Positions 25,414 through 36,224 of a stretch of 64,000 nucleotides of DNA are shown here, piece after piece. The notes beneath the pieces were generated by a model that was given only the letters and a program-made list of their open reading frames with translations, ran no database searches and was not told the origin of the DNA. The position numbers and the translations under genes are program-made. The stretch lies in NCBI GenBank assembly GCA_963784615.1, contig CAWASG010000001.1:1550001-1614000 (forward strand), written 5' to 3'. Numbering within the stretch: the stretch's first letter is position 1; each line of letters begins with the position of its first letter. Origin of the DNA: UBA11403 sp963784615 (lineage in GTDB: Bacteria > Pseudomonadota > Gammaproteobacteria > Legionellales > Legionellaceae).

Positions 25414-25794
25414 TTATTTTTTGGTTTTCGGCTTTTTAGTACCGTACTTAGAACGACCTTGTTTTCGATCACTTACCCCTGATGTATCCAAGCTACCGCG
25501 TACTGTGTGATAGCGCACACCTGGTAAATCTTTTACCCGACCACCTCTAATAAGAACGACCGAATGCTCTTGCAGGTTGTGGCCTTCACCACCAATGTAT
25601 GAACTAACTTCGAAACCATTTGTCAAACGAACTCTCGCCACTTTCCGCATTGCAGAATTCGGCTTTTTCGGTGTGGTTGTATACACACGTGTACAGACGC
25701 CACGACGCTGCGGGCAGGATTCAAGCGCAGGTACGTTGCTTTTGCGCTTGGCGTTTGTACGAGGCTTTCTTACTAATTGATTAATAGTAGCCAT
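25414..25794 (-). CDS. rpsL: 30S ribosomal protein S12
   Basis: S12 controls decoding accuracy and is the streptomycin target. The 126-residue product has TTPKKPNSAMRKVARVRL, with the streptomycin-sensitive Lys at the usual KPNS position, and GRVKDLPGVRYHTVRG. First gene of the str operon, with a near-consensus promoter upstream. Confidence 0.99.
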   Translation of the reverse strand: MATINQLVRKPRTNAKRKSNVPALESCPQRRGVCTRVYTTTPKKPNSAMRKVARVRLTNGFEVSSYIGGEGHNLQEHSVVLIRGGRVKDLPGVRYHTVRGSLDTSGVSDRKQGRSKYGTKKPKTKK

Positions 25795-25850
25795 TTATTA
25801 TTAACTCCAACATTGTGCTTACGTTTATTTCGCCGGCATAAAGAGGCTGG

Positions 25851-25879
25851 ATTCTAAATACATCTCACAGTATTGTCAA
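25851..25879 (-). promoter_or_regulatory. Sigma70 promoter of the str operon
   Basis: On the minus strand TTGACA (25874-25879) and TAGAAT (25851-25856) are spaced by exactly 17 bp, 57 bp upstream of the rpsL ATG. It lies in the gap after rpoC and would drive rpsL, rpsG, fusA, tufA and the ribosomal clusters beyond. Confidence 0.85.
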
Positions 25880-25899
25880 GATAATTTATTATCCAACAC

Positions 25900-28800
25900 C
25901 TATTTTTCTTCATTATCATCTGCATTGAGCGCTTCACTTAATGCGTGCTCAACATCACTTGCCGTAACTATAGTCGAAGAATTATCATTCAACTGTAATT
26001 TTGCCTTTCTTGCTTTTCTACTTTGATGATAAGCATATCCAGTCCCCGCGGGGATTAATCGCCCTACCATCACGTTTTCTTTTAAACCACGCAGATCATC
26101 AATCTTCCCGCTCACAGCGGCTTCAGTAAGTACTCGCGTGGTCTCTTGGAACGATGCTGCAGAAATAAATGACTCTGTAGCTAACGATGCTTTAGTGATG
26201 CCAAGCAATACGGGTGTGCCGCTAGCCGGCATTTTACCTTCGGCTATCAGTTTATCGTTTTCTTGAAGCATGACTGTATCTTCTACCTGCTCGCCCAAAA
26301 TAAATTTCGAGTCACCTGAGAAAGTAATCAATCTTTTACGTAACATTTGCCGTACAATCGTCTCAATATGTTTATCGTTGATTTTTACACCCTGAAGACG
26401 ATAGACATCCTGGACTTCATTGACGATATAGTTTGCCAACGCTCCAACTCCAAGCAGCCGCAAAATATCATGAGGACTAGGTGGTCCATCTGCAACAACC
26501 TCCCCTCTCTCAACATGCTCTCCCTCAAATACAGATATATTTCTCCATTTCGGGATCATTTCTTCATGAGCATGATTTTCTGACTCTGTTATCAACAGCC
26601 GACGCTTGCCTTTTGTTTCCTTTCCAAAGTTTACAACCCCGGAAACTTCAGCCATAACTGCCGCATCTTTCGGCTTTCTAGCTTCAAATAGATCCGCTAC
26701 GCGTGGCAAACCTCCGGTAATGTCACGAGTTTTGGATCGTTCTTGAGGGATACGTGCGATGACATCGCCGATACCCACGGCGTTACCATCTCCGAAGTTA
26801 ATAATCGCATCCACAGGCAGGTAATACTGTGCGGGTACATTCGTACCAGCAATAAATATTTCCTCACCATCATCAGATACCAATTTAACCATTGGGCGCA
26901 AGTCACGACCTGCTGAACTACGTTGTTTTGCATCGATAACGACAATATTACTCAATCCAGTCAATTCATCGACTTGACGATTCATCGTCATCCCTTCGTG
27001 CAAATCAACAAATTTAAGTTTCCCGCTCACTTCAGAAATAACTGGATGTGTATGAGGATCCCATGTTGCAATGACCTGACCCGCATCTGCTCGTGAACTG
27101 TCATGCACAGAAAGGACCGCACCATAAGGAAGTTTGTATCGCTCACGCTCACGACCAAATTCATCTGCAATTGTCACCTCTCCTGAGCGTGACACAGCAA
27201 CCAAATTGCCATTTTTGTGCGTTACTGTCTTAATATTATGAAGTCGAATGACACCTTTATTCTTAATCTGAATGTTATTCGCCGCTGTAGAACGTGATGC
27301 TGCTCCTCCAATATGGAATGTGCGCATGGTTAACTGTGTACCTGGCTCTCCAATTGACTGAGCGGCAATAATTCCTACTGCTTCGCCTGTATTAACTAGA
27401 TGACCTCTAGCTAAATCTCGACCATAACATTTTGCACACAATCCAAACCGCGTTTGACATGTGATTGGCGAGCGAACCAATATTTGATCAATACCCATCT
27501 GCTCAAGCTTATCTACCCATGTTTCGTCAAGTAATGTACCTGCTTCAACAATCGGCTCACTTTGATTCGGAATATAAACATCTGCGGCGACAACTCTACC
27601 AAGAACTCGCTCATGAAGTGGCTCTACAATATCTCCACCCTGAATTAATGGCTGCATAAGAATGCCATTTTCCGTTTCACAATCGTCTTCTGTGATCACA
27701 ACATCTTGAGCAACATCAACAAGTCTTCGAGTTAAGTATCCTGAGTTCGCCGTTTTAAGTGCTGTATCCGCCAACCCTTTTCTTGCACCGTGAGTAGAAA
27801 TAAAGTATTGAAAAACATTCAACCCTTCACGGAAATTTACAGTAATTGGTGTCTCAATAATCGAGCCATCAGGAGCGGACATCAATCCCCGCATTCCAGC
27901 TAGCTGCCGTATTTGCGCGGTTGATCCTCGAGCACCCGAATCAGCCATCATAAAGATTGGGTTAAATGAATTTTGTTTAACGAGAACGCCTTCACTATTC
28001 AAAACTTCTTCTGTTGCAATTCCAGCCATCATAGACTTAGCAACCATTTCACTGGTTCTGGACCAAATATCAATGACTTTGTTATAACGTTCGCCGTTTG
28101 TCACTAATCCTGAGCGGAACTGCGATTCTATTTCTCTCACTTCATTATCTGCTTGCTCAATAATCGATGCTTTATCGGCTGGAATAATCATATCTTCAAT
28201 ACCGATCGAAGCTGAAGCGCGGCTAGCATATTTAAAGCCCATATACATCAGTTGATCAGCAAAAATAACGGTTTCTTTTAATCCAAAGGTTCGATAGCAA
28301 CCATCGATAACTTTTGAAATCGCTTTTTTTGTCATTGGGCGATTAATTTGCTCGAACGACATTCCTTTTGGCAGAATTTGCGCCAATATGCCTCTTCCAA
28401 CAGTTGTCTCTACAACATCAGCACGATCTGAGACATCGGCGCTATCTTTTGGTATGCGTATTTTCACCTTTGCATGGATGTCAACAAAGCCTTCTTCGTA
28501 GAAGTTTTGAGCTTCATGAATACTTGAAAAAATCTTACCTTCACCTTTGGCATTGATCCGTTCACGGGTTAAATAATATAGACCCAATACAACGTCTTGG
28601 CTTGGAACAATAATCGGCTCACCACTAGCTGGTGAAAGAATATTATTCGTAGACATCATCAGTGAGCGTGCTTCCAATTGCGCTTCAATCGTTAATGGCA
28701 CGTGTACTGCCATTTGGTCACCATCGAAGTCAGCGTTATATGCTGTACATACGAGCGGATGTAACTGGATAGCTTTACCTTCAATCAAAACAGGTTCAAA

Positions 28801-30153
28801 CGCCTGAATACCGAGCCGATGGAGAGTTGGGGCTCTATTTAGCAGAATTGGATGTTCGCGAATAACGTCTTCAAGAATATCCCAAACAACAGGATCTTCT
28901 CTATCTACCATTTTTTTGGCAGCTTTAATGGTGGTGGCAAGACCTCTAAATTCCAACTTGCTAAAAATAAATGGTTTGAATAGTTCCAAAGCCATTTTTT
29001 TGGGTAGCCCACATTGATGCAACCTTAAGGTTGGACCAACGACGATAACAGAACGACCCGAGTAATCCACACGCTTACCAAGCAAGTTCTGGCGGAATCG
29101 ACCTTGCTTCCCTTTAATCATATCGGCTAATGATTTTAATGGGCGCTTGTTACTTCCGGTGATCGCTCGTCCGCGTCTTCCATTATCTAATAATGCATCG
29201 ACAGATTCCTGCAACATGCGCTTTTCATTGCGCACAATAATATCTGGCGCATTTAAATCGAGCAGGCGCTTCAATCGATTGTTTCGGTTAATAACCCGTC
29301 GATATAAGTCATTCAGATCAGACGTTGCAAAACGGCCACCATCTAAAGGTACTAACGGTCTTAAATCAGGAGGCAATACAGGCAGTACGCTCATAATCAT
29401 CCATTCTGGTTTGTTGCCAGAATCATGAAATGCTTCTAATAGTTTAAGCCGCTTGGATATTTTTTTAATCTTGGTGTCGGAAGTGGTTGTAGGCAGCTCT
29501 TCTCGTAAAGATTTTATTTCTTCGGGTAAATCAATTTGTCTCAACAGGTCGCGAATGGCTTCTGCGCCCATGCGAGCATCAAATTCATCGCCGTATTGCT
29601 CCATTGCTTCGAGATATACTTCATCGTTAAGAAGCTGGCCACGTTCCAATTCGGTCATGCCTGGATCAACAACAACAAATGCCTCAAAATATAAAACCCG
29701 CTCAATGTCTCGCAAAGTCATATCCAGCAACAAGCCTATTCGTGAAGGAAGTGACTTCAGGAACCAAATATGTGCTACAGGACTCGCAAGCTCAATATGT
29801 CCCATTCGCTCACGACGAACCTTGGCAAGGGCGAGTTCTACACCACACTTCTCGCAAATAACACCACGATGCTTAAGTCGTTTATATTTACCGCAGAGAC
29901 ATTCGTAATCCTTTACGGGACCGAAAGTTTTTGCACAAAATAATCCATCGCGCTCAGGCTTAAATGTTCTATAGTTTATCGTCTCAGGTTTTTTTACCTC
30001 ACCATAAGACCAAGATCGGATTGTTTCCGGAGATGCCAAAGCGATCTTAATTGCATCAAACTCATCCGTGTGACCTTGCTGCTTATACATACCGAGCAAA
30101 TCACTCATTGCAGGTGATTTTATTAAATGTTCGTTGCTTAAATTAGTAGCCAA
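25900..30153 (-). CDS. rpoC: RNA polymerase beta-prime subunit
   Basis: Beta-prime holds the catalytic Mg. The 1417-residue product has an N-terminal zinc site (CLCGKYKRLKHRGVICEKC), the active-site NADFDGDQMAVH, and a second Cys cluster (CQTRFGLCAKCYG). It follows rpoB by 52 bp. The length is normal and no intein or insertion is seen. Confidence 0.99.
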   Translation of the reverse strand: MATNLSNEHLIKSPAMSDLLGMYKQQGHTDEFDAIKIALASPETIRSWSYGEVKKPETINYRTFKPERDGLFCAKTFGPVKDYECLCGKYKRLKHRGVICEKCGVELALAKVRRERMGHIELASPVAHIWFLKSLPSRIGLLLDMTLRDIERVLYFEAFVVVDPGMTELERGQLLNDEVYLEAMEQYGDEFDARMGAEAIRDLLRQIDLPEEIKSLREELPTTTSDTKIKKISKRLKLLEAFHDSGNKPEWMIMSVLPVLPPDLRPLVPLDGGRFATSDLNDLYRRVINRNNRLKRLLDLNAPDIIVRNEKRMLQESVDALLDNGRRGRAITGSNKRPLKSLADMIKGKQGRFRQNLLGKRVDYSGRSVIVVGPTLRLHQCGLPKKMALELFKPFIFSKLEFRGLATTIKAAKKMVDREDPVVWDILEDVIREHPILLNRAPTLHRLGIQAFEPVLIEGKAIQLHPLVCTAYNADFDGDQMAVHVPLTIEAQLEARSLMMSTNNILSPASGEPIIVPSQDVVLGLYYLTRERINAKGEGKIFSSIHEAQNFYEEGFVDIHAKVKIRIPKDSADVSDRADVVETTVGRGILAQILPKGMSFEQINRPMTKKAISKVIDGCYRTFGLKETVIFADQLMYMGFKYASRASASIGIEDMIIPADKASIIEQADNEVREIESQFRSGLVTNGERYNKVIDIWSRTSEMVAKSMMAGIATEEVLNSEGVLVKQNSFNPIFMMADSGARGSTAQIRQLAGMRGLMSAPDGSIIETPITVNFREGLNVFQYFISTHGARKGLADTALKTANSGYLTRRLVDVAQDVVITEDDCETENGILMQPLIQGGDIVEPLHERVLGRVVAADVYIPNQSEPIVEAGTLLDETWVDKLEQMGIDQILVRSPITCQTRFGLCAKCYGRDLARGHLVNTGEAVGIIAAQSIGEPGTQLTMRTFHIGGAASRSTAANNIQIKNKGVIRLHNIKTVTHKNGNLVAVSRSGEVTIADEFGRERERYKLPYGAVLSVHDSSRADAGQVIATWDPHTHPVISEVSGKLKFVDLHEGMTMNRQVDELTGLSNIVVIDAKQRSSAGRDLRPMVKLVSDDGEEIFIAGTNVPAQYYLPVDAIINFGDGNAVGIGDVIARIPQERSKTRDITGGLPRVADLFEARKPKDAAVMAEVSGVVNFGKETKGKRRLLITESENHAHEEMIPKWRNISVFEGEHVERGEVVADGPPSPHDILRLLGVGALANYIVNEVQDVYRLQGVKINDKHIETIVRQMLRKRLITFSGDSKFILGEQVEDTVMLQENDKLIAEGKMPASGTPVLLGITKASLATESFISAASFQETTRVLTEAAVSGKIDDLRGLKENVMVGRLIPAGTGYAYHQSRKARKAKLQLNDNSSTIVTASDVEHALSEALNADDNEEK

Positions 30154-30205
30154 GTTAATGTCTCCAAAATGAATATGCTATGTTGATTATCAGTTAAGCT
30201 AAGCG

Positions 30206-33200
30206 CTATTCCTGACCTAACTCAATATCAATACCCAATGCACGTATCTCTTTCAACAACACATTGAAGGATTCTGGCATTCCAGGGTCCATGCGATGAT
30301 CACCATCAACAATATTCTTATATATTTTCGTTCGACCACCTACATCATCGGATTTAACCGTTAGCATTTCTTGCAAAGTATAAGCTGCACCATAAGCCTC
30401 CAGCGCCCAGACCTCCATCTCACCAAATCGCTGGCCTCCGAACTGCGCTTTACCACCTAAGGGTTGCTGCGTTACCAAACTGTAAGAACCAGTGGAACGA
30501 GCATGCATTTTATCATCAACTAAATGGTTCAACTTAAGCATGTACATATACCCAACTGTTACTGGGTTATCAAAGTGACGTCCTGTTCGGCCATCAATGA
30601 GCGTAGTCTTTCCGGTGTGTGGCAATCCAGCTAATTTCAACATGGACTTAATATCTGCTTCACTTGCTCCATCAAACACAGGTGTTGCCATTGGCACCCC
30701 TTTGCGTAAGTTATGAGCTAGAACGAGAACTTCGTCATCATTTAACAGGTCAAGATCAACACGTTTAAGCTCATCGTGGTTATAAACTTTATTCAAAAAC
30801 CCGCGCAATTCAAGAACCGTTTCATGCTTATTGAGCATCTCGTTAATGCGATTACCTAAACCTTTTGCAGCCCAACCAAGGTGAGTTTCCAGAACCTGGC
30901 CGATATTCATACGAGAAGGAACACCAAGTGGATTGAGTACGATATCAACAGGGGTGCCATCTTCCATATAAGGCATATCCTCCATTGGGACTACAATCGA
31001 TACAACCCCTTTATTCCCATGTCGCCCCGCCATTTTATCACCGGGTTGAAGTCGACGCTTAACAGCTAAGTAAACCTTAACAATTTTAAGAACACCAGGC
31101 GCGAGATCATCTCCTTGGGTAATTTTTTTGCGACTATCATTGAAACGCTTTTCCATTTCTTTGGCTAATAGTTCTAACTGTTTAGATATCTGTTCCAGTT
31201 TTTGGCTGATCACATCGTCTGACATTCGAATAGAAAACAATTTTTCTCGGCCAATTTTTTCTAGGTAGGCACTTGTAATTTTAGACTCTGGCTTTAAATT
31301 ATCCGGTCCACCGCTAGCTACCTGATTTAGCAATAAATCATGAACACGCTTGTATATATCTTCTTCACGAATACGTCTTTCATCGATAAGATCTTTACGA
31401 ACGCGAGATAGATGTTCTTCTTCTATGCTTTTAGCACGAGCATCCTTTTCAAGACCGTCTCGAGTAAATACTTGAACATCGATAACAGTTCCACTCATGC
31501 CGGTAGGAACGCGCAAAGAAGAGTCTTTGACGTCCGATGCTTTTTCACCAAATATTGCGCGAAGAAGTTTCTCTTCTGGAGTCAGTTGAGTTTCCCCTTT
31601 TGGAGTTACCTTACCGACTAAAATGTCACCGGCTGTAACTTCTGCTCCAATATACACAACACCTGACTCGTCTAGATTGGCAAGTGCCGACTCTCCGATA
31701 TTAGGTATATCAGCAGTAATTTCTTCAGTTCCTAATTTCATATCTCGAGAAATACAGGTTAACTCTTCAATATGAATCGTCGTAAACCGATCTTCTTGAA
31801 CTACTCTTTCAGAAATAAGAATGGAATCCTCGTAGTTGTATCCATTCCAAGGCATAAAAGCAACGAGTAGGTTCTGTCCTAGAGCCAATTCACCCATATC
31901 TGTACATGGACCATCTGCAAGAACATCCCCACGAGAGATTTTATCTCCTGTCGAAACAATTGGGACCTGATTGATGCAAGTATCTTGATTTGAGCGAAAA
32001 TATTTTGTCAAATTATAAATATCAACACCGGCTTCACCAGCTGTCGTTTCAGAGTCATTCACCCGTACTACAATACGAGAGGCATCAACTAAATCAATTA
32101 CTCCTCCCCGCTTGGCAACGACAGAAACACCTGAGTCAGTAGCTACAGTTCGTTCCATTCCTGTACCAACAAGCGGTTTTTCAGTCCGTAACGTAGGTAC
32201 AGCTTGACGCTGCATGTTAGATCCCATTAATGCACGGTTAGCATCATCATGTTCTAGGAAAGGGATTAACGAAGCTGCAACCGAAACAATCTGTTTTGCA
32301 GAAACATCCATATAGGTAATTTTATCAGGCGTAGTTAGCGAAAACTCATTTTCGTGACGACAGGGCACCAAATCGGCAACAATTTTTCCTTTGCTATCCA
32401 CTGGAACCGTAGATTGAGCAATGTATTGATCAACTTCTTCAATAGCAGACAAATACTCAATTTCATCCGTAGCGACACCGTTAACGACTTTCCGACATGG
32501 CGTTTCGATAAAACCATATTGGTTGGTCCGAGCGTAAACAGACAAAGAATTAATAAGTCCGATATTTGGGCCTTCAGGTGTCTCGATTGGGCAAACTCGA
32601 CCGTAATGGGTAGTATGTACGTCACGAACTTCAAATCCTGCGCGTTCGCGTGTAAGCCCACCTGGTCCTAGTGCTGATACACGTCGTTTATGTGTCACCC
32701 CAGACAATGGATTCACTTGGTCCATAAATTGGGAGAGCTGGCTTGACCCAAAAAACTCTTTAATCGCTGCTGATACAGGTTTTGCGTTAATTAAATCTTG
32801 TGGCATAAGGTTTTCTGATTCGGCAAGACTAAGGCGCTCTTTAACAGCCCGCTCTACTCTAACGAGACCGACCCGAAATTGATTTTCAGTCATTTCACCA
32901 ACGCTTCTTACCCGACGGTTTCCTAAGTGGTCAATATCATCTACCACTCCAAATCCATTTCGGATAGCAACCAATGTTTTAATAACATCAAGTATATCTT
33001 CTGCTGTCAGGGTGCCGGCACCATCGTCAGTTTTTCGTCCTACACGACGGTTAAATTTCATCCGTCCTACTGGTGATAAATCATATCGTTCTTCAACAAA
33101 AAATAGATTTTTAAATAACGCCTCTGCAGCTTCCTTTGTTGGAGGCTCGCCAGGCCGCATCATGCGATAAATCTCAACTAACGCCTCTAATTGAGAGTTA

Positions 33201-34312
33201 GTGGAGTCGATCCTAAGCGTATCTGAAATGTAGGATCCATGGTCAAGATCATTCGTATATATTGTTTCAAACTCGTGAATGCCATTTTCTATTAGACGAT
33301 CAAGCAGTTCATTAGTTACTTCATCATTAGCCAGTGCAATGAACTCGCCTGTTTGCTTGTTAACGAGATCTTTCGCAAGAACTTTTCCAAGGAAGTATTC
33401 CCTGGGAACGATCAAATCTTCAACCTTATTCTTTTCCAGCAAAGCAATATGTCGCGCAGTAACTCGGCGCCCTTCTTCGACGATTACTTCACCCGTGCTT
33501 GGATCAAGAATATTGAAAGATGCAACTTCACCTCGCAAGCGAGCCGGTATTAGTTTGATATTGAATTCATTATTTTTAATTCGACAATTACTGGACTCAA
33601 AGAACTCTGTCAGAATGGCTTCATTACCATAACCTAATGCGCGGAGCAGTATACTTACGGGTAATTTACGTCGTCGGTCAATTCTAACAAAGAGGCAGTC
33701 TTTAGGATCAAATTCAAAATCAAGCCATGAGCCACGATAGGGAATAATTCGAGCCGAATATAGTAATTTGCCTGAGGAATGGGTTTTGCCGCGATCATGT
33801 TCGAATATAACACCTGGTGAGCGATGTAATTGAGAAACAACGACTCGTTCAGTTCCATTAATAACGAAAGTTCCTACATCAGTCATTAATGGTATTTCGC
33901 CCATAAATACATCTTGCTCGCGAATATCTTTAACGGGCTTTGGATCTCCAGAGGCCTCTTTATCAAGAACGATCAATCGAACTTTAACGCGCAATGGCGC
34001 AGAGTATGTTAGCCCCCTAAGTTTACACTCTCGGACATCAAATGCTGGTTCCCCTAACATATAGCTAACATATTCGAGCGATGCATTACCCGAAAAGCTA
34101 TGTACCGGAAACACAGAGGAAAAAGCGGTGTGTAGGCCTGATTTTAATTTGCTGTGGGTTTCAGAACCAATTTGCAAAAAATCTTTATAGGAATTGAGCT
34201 GAATTTCCAGTAAATTTGGAATAGACATTATTTCAGTCTGTCGACCAAAGCTGCTGCGTATTCGTTTTTTCCCTTCTTGTGAAAACTGAGGGTTAGCAAT
34301 TGCTTCGGCCAT
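30206..34312 (-). CDS. rpoB: RNA polymerase beta subunit
   Basis: Beta forms half of the catalytic cleft and is the rifampicin target. From the ATG at 34312 (AGAGGAA 5 bp upstream) the product is 1368 residues. The rifampicin region reads FFGSSQLSQFMDQVNPLSG with THKRRVSALGPGG, i.e. wild-type at the usual resistance positions. An upstream in-frame extension of 17 codons is rejected. Cotranscribed with rplJL through a readthrough hairpin. Confidence 0.99.
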   Translation of the reverse strand: MAEAIANPQFSQEGKKRIRSSFGRQTEIMSIPNLLEIQLNSYKDFLQIGSETHSKLKSGLHTAFSSVFPVHSFSGNASLEYVSYMLGEPAFDVRECKLRGLTYSAPLRVKVRLIVLDKEASGDPKPVKDIREQDVFMGEIPLMTDVGTFVINGTERVVVSQLHRSPGVIFEHDRGKTHSSGKLLYSARIIPYRGSWLDFEFDPKDCLFVRIDRRRKLPVSILLRALGYGNEAILTEFFESSNCRIKNNEFNIKLIPARLRGEVASFNILDPSTGEVIVEEGRRVTARHIALLEKNKVEDLIVPREYFLGKVLAKDLVNKQTGEFIALANDEVTNELLDRLIENGIHEFETIYTNDLDHGSYISDTLRIDSTNSQLEALVEIYRMMRPGEPPTKEAAEALFKNLFFVEERYDLSPVGRMKFNRRVGRKTDDGAGTLTAEDILDVIKTLVAIRNGFGVVDDIDHLGNRRVRSVGEMTENQFRVGLVRVERAVKERLSLAESENLMPQDLINAKPVSAAIKEFFGSSQLSQFMDQVNPLSGVTHKRRVSALGPGGLTRERAGFEVRDVHTTHYGRVCPIETPEGPNIGLINSLSVYARTNQYGFIETPCRKVVNGVATDEIEYLSAIEEVDQYIAQSTVPVDSKGKIVADLVPCRHENEFSLTTPDKITYMDVSAKQIVSVAASLIPFLEHDDANRALMGSNMQRQAVPTLRTEKPLVGTGMERTVATDSGVSVVAKRGGVIDLVDASRIVVRVNDSETTAGEAGVDIYNLTKYFRSNQDTCINQVPIVSTGDKISRGDVLADGPCTDMGELALGQNLLVAFMPWNGYNYEDSILISERVVQEDRFTTIHIEELTCISRDMKLGTEEITADIPNIGESALANLDESGVVYIGAEVTAGDILVGKVTPKGETQLTPEEKLLRAIFGEKASDVKDSSLRVPTGMSGTVIDVQVFTRDGLEKDARAKSIEEEHLSRVRKDLIDERRIREEDIYKRVHDLLLNQVASGGPDNLKPESKITSAYLEKIGREKLFSIRMSDDVISQKLEQISKQLELLAKEMEKRFNDSRKKITQGDDLAPGVLKIVKVYLAVKRRLQPGDKMAGRHGNKGVVSIVVPMEDMPYMEDGTPVDIVLNPLGVPSRMNIGQVLETHLGWAAKGLGNRINEMLNKHETVLELRGFLNKVYNHDELKRVDLDLLNDDEVLVLAHNLRKGVPMATPVFDGASEADIKSMLKLAGLPHTGKTTLIDGRTGRHFDNPVTVGYMYMLKLNHLVDDKMHARSTGSYSLVTQQPLGGKAQFGGQRFGEMEVWALEAYGAAYTLQEMLTVKSDDVGGRTKIYKNIVDGDHRMDPGMPESFNVLLKEIRALGIDIELGQE

Positions 34313-34353
34313 AATTATTCCTCTATAAAATATTAATATTTTCAAATAGATAA

Positions 34354-34379
34354 ACCCAGCCATGTAAACATGGCTGGGT
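34354..34379 (-). terminator. Attenuator-like hairpin between rplL and rpoB
   Basis: ACCCAGCCATG and CATGGCTGGGT form an 11-bp stem with a 4-base loop. Only a weak T-rich tail follows on the minus strand, which fits a partial terminator as known for rplL-rpoB in E. coli. Confidence 0.65.
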
Positions 34380-34396
34380 AATTTTTGGGTTTTAAA

Positions 34397-34771
34397 TTAC
34401 TTAATGTTGACTTCTGCGCCAGCTTCTACAAGCTGTTTCTTAATATCTTCTGCTTCAGCTTTAGCTACTGATTCTTTTACAGTAGCTGGTGCAGCTTCAA
34501 CTAAGTCTTTAGCTTCTTTAAGACCAAGACCAGTAATCGTTCTGACTACTTTAATTACGCCAACTTTGTTTTCGCCAAAGCTTGTCATAACAACATCAAA
34601 CTCAGTCTGTTCTTCAGCAGCAGCGCCTGCAGCAGCAGGTGCAGCAACAGCAACAGCAGCAGAAGCAGCTGTTACGTTAAATTTTTCTTCCATCGCTTCG
34701 ATCAATTCAACGACTTCCATTACAGTCATGTTTGAAATTGTATCGAGAATTTCATTTTTTGATACAGCCAT
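34397..34771 (-). CDS. rplL: 50S ribosomal protein L7/L12
   Basis: L7/L12 forms the stalk that recruits translation GTPases. The 124-residue product has an N-terminal dimerisation helix pair, an Ala-rich hinge (about 37-52) and the C-terminal factor-binding domain with KVGVIKVVRTITGLGLKEAK. Next to rplJ as usual. Confidence 0.98.
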   Translation of the reverse strand: MAVSKNEILDTISNMTVMEVVELIEAMEEKFNVTAASAAVAVAAPAAAGAAAEEQTEFDVVMTSFGENKVGVIKVVRTITGLGLKEAKDLVEAAPATVKESVAKAEAEDIKKQLVEAGAEVNIK

Positions 34772-34816
34772 TTCCAGCTCCTAAAGTTGTATATTAAATT
34801 AATGATTATCTAGAGA

Positions 34817-35341
34817 TTATCCTGCTTTAGCATCTTTTACTGCAGCAATTGTTCTTACTAATTTTCCATGAGGCTCAGAAAGCGTACGAGCTAATTTCTC
34901 GATAGGTGCTCTCATAACCATCATAAGTTTAGCAAGCGCTTCATCTCGGGTTGGTAAGCTTGCAACTAGATCTAATTGATTGGCTGCAAATAACTTCCCA
35001 CCTACACACAAAGCTTTAATTTCCAATTTGTCGAATGTTTTAGAAAAATCTTTAAGTAACCGTGCCGCATCGCTCGGCGCTTCTAAAGATAGTGCGATAA
35101 ACAAAGGACCAACTAGTATATCACTTAAACAGGAAAACTCTGTGTTCTCAAATGCTCTACGCGTTAGGGTATTACGCACTACACGCAAGTATACTTTTGC
35201 TTTCCGAGCTTCGGAACGCAATTGTGTCATTTGATTAACAGATAAACCTCGATAATCAGCAACTACCGCTGAAATCGCCTTTGAAGCAACTTCCGCCACC
35301 TCTTCAACAACGGCTTTTTTCCCAGCTAATGTTAATGTCAC
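34817..35341 (-). CDS. rplJ: 50S ribosomal protein L10
   Basis: L10 anchors L7/L12 dimers to the ribosome. The start is taken as GTG at 35341: GGAGG lies 8 bp upstream and the product (174 residues) then starts in register with E. coli L10 at LAGKKAVVEEV. A TTG 10 codons upstream is in frame but lies before the Shine-Dalgarno site. AVVADYRGLSVNQMTQLR and VVRNTLTRRA are typical. Confidence 0.96.
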   Translation of the reverse strand: MTLTLAGKKAVVEEVAEVASKAISAVVADYRGLSVNQMTQLRSEARKAKVYLRVVRNTLTRRAFENTEFSCLSDILVGPLFIALSLEAPSDAARLLKDFSKTFDKLEIKALCVGGKLFAANQLDLVASLPTRDEALAKLMMVMRAPIEKLARTLSEPHGKLVRTIAAVKDAKAG

Positions 35342-35371
35342 GTTACTGACCTCCTCATTGAACAAGTCCAA

Positions 35372-35517
35372 GGACTTGACAGTTATGGTGGCCGCCCAGG
35401 ATATATTAATTCCAGAAACGGTTCACCGTCTGCGCAGGATATTAAGCAATTGCACCTGCGGTCTTCGACGGCATTGAACAAGTCATTGCCGTGAATGCTT
35501 TTAAAGGGGGATAAATA
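35372..35517 (-). promoter_or_regulatory. Probable L10 leader (autoregulatory region)
   Basis: This 146-base gap between rplA and rplJ is rich in short complementary segments and sits where the L10-L12 complex binds its own mRNA in other bacteria. I infer the role from position. I did not verify the consensus fold. Confidence 0.5.
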
Positions 35518-36213
35518 TTACACTGAAATTGACGAGGGGTCAACAGGTATTCCTGGGCCCATGGTTGTCGACAAGGTAATTTTCTTAATGTAGATGCCTT
35601 TGGATGTACTTGGTTTAGCCTTTTTCAAATCAGAAATCAAGGCTACGACATTTTCCACTAAGTCATTAGCAAGAAAGTCAACTTTACCGACAGAACAATG
35701 TATAATCCCATTCTTATCTGCTCGATAACGAACCTGTCCAGATTTTGCATCTTGAACAGCTGCGGCAACATTGGTTGTAACAGTGCCAACTTTAGGATTA
35801 GGCATAAGACCTCTTGGGCCTAAAACTTGCCCGAGTTGTCCAACTAACCTCATTGCATCCGGTGTTGCAATAACCACATCAAAATCGGTTGCACCAGCTT
35901 TAATTTTTTCAGCCAAATCTTCAAAGCCAACGATATCTGCACCGGCATTTCGAGCTTTTTCAGCATTGTCACCTTGAGCAAATACTGCGACTCGCACTAC
36001 CTTCCCAGTTCCCTTTGGTAGATTAGTAGATGAACGGACGACTTGATCAGACTTTTTAGGATCCACACCTAAATTAACTGCAATATCCATTCCTTCTCTA
36101 AACTTAGTGCTTGCAAATTCTTTCAGTATTTCGATTGCATCATTTATTTTATATAATTGATTTGCTACTAATTTTTTTTTGATATTTTGCTGCTTTTTAC
36201 TTAAACTAGCCAT
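35518..36213 (-). CDS. rplA: 50S ribosomal protein L1
   Basis: L1 forms the mobile L1 stalk at the E site and represses rplKA translation. The 231-residue product has VNLGVDPKKSDQVVRSSTNL and GPRGLMPNPKVGTVT. Follows rplK by 11 bp. Confidence 0.98.
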   Translation of the reverse strand: MASLSKKQQNIKKKLVANQLYKINDAIEILKEFASTKFREGMDIAVNLGVDPKKSDQVVRSSTNLPKGTGKVVRVAVFAQGDNAEKARNAGADIVGFEDLAEKIKAGATDFDVVIATPDAMRLVGQLGQVLGPRGLMPNPKVGTVTTNVAAAVQDAKSGQVRYRADKNGIIHCSVGKVDFLANDLVENVVALISDLKKAKPSTSKGIYIKKITLSTTMGPGIPVDPSSISV

Positions 36214-36224
36214 GAATTAAGCCC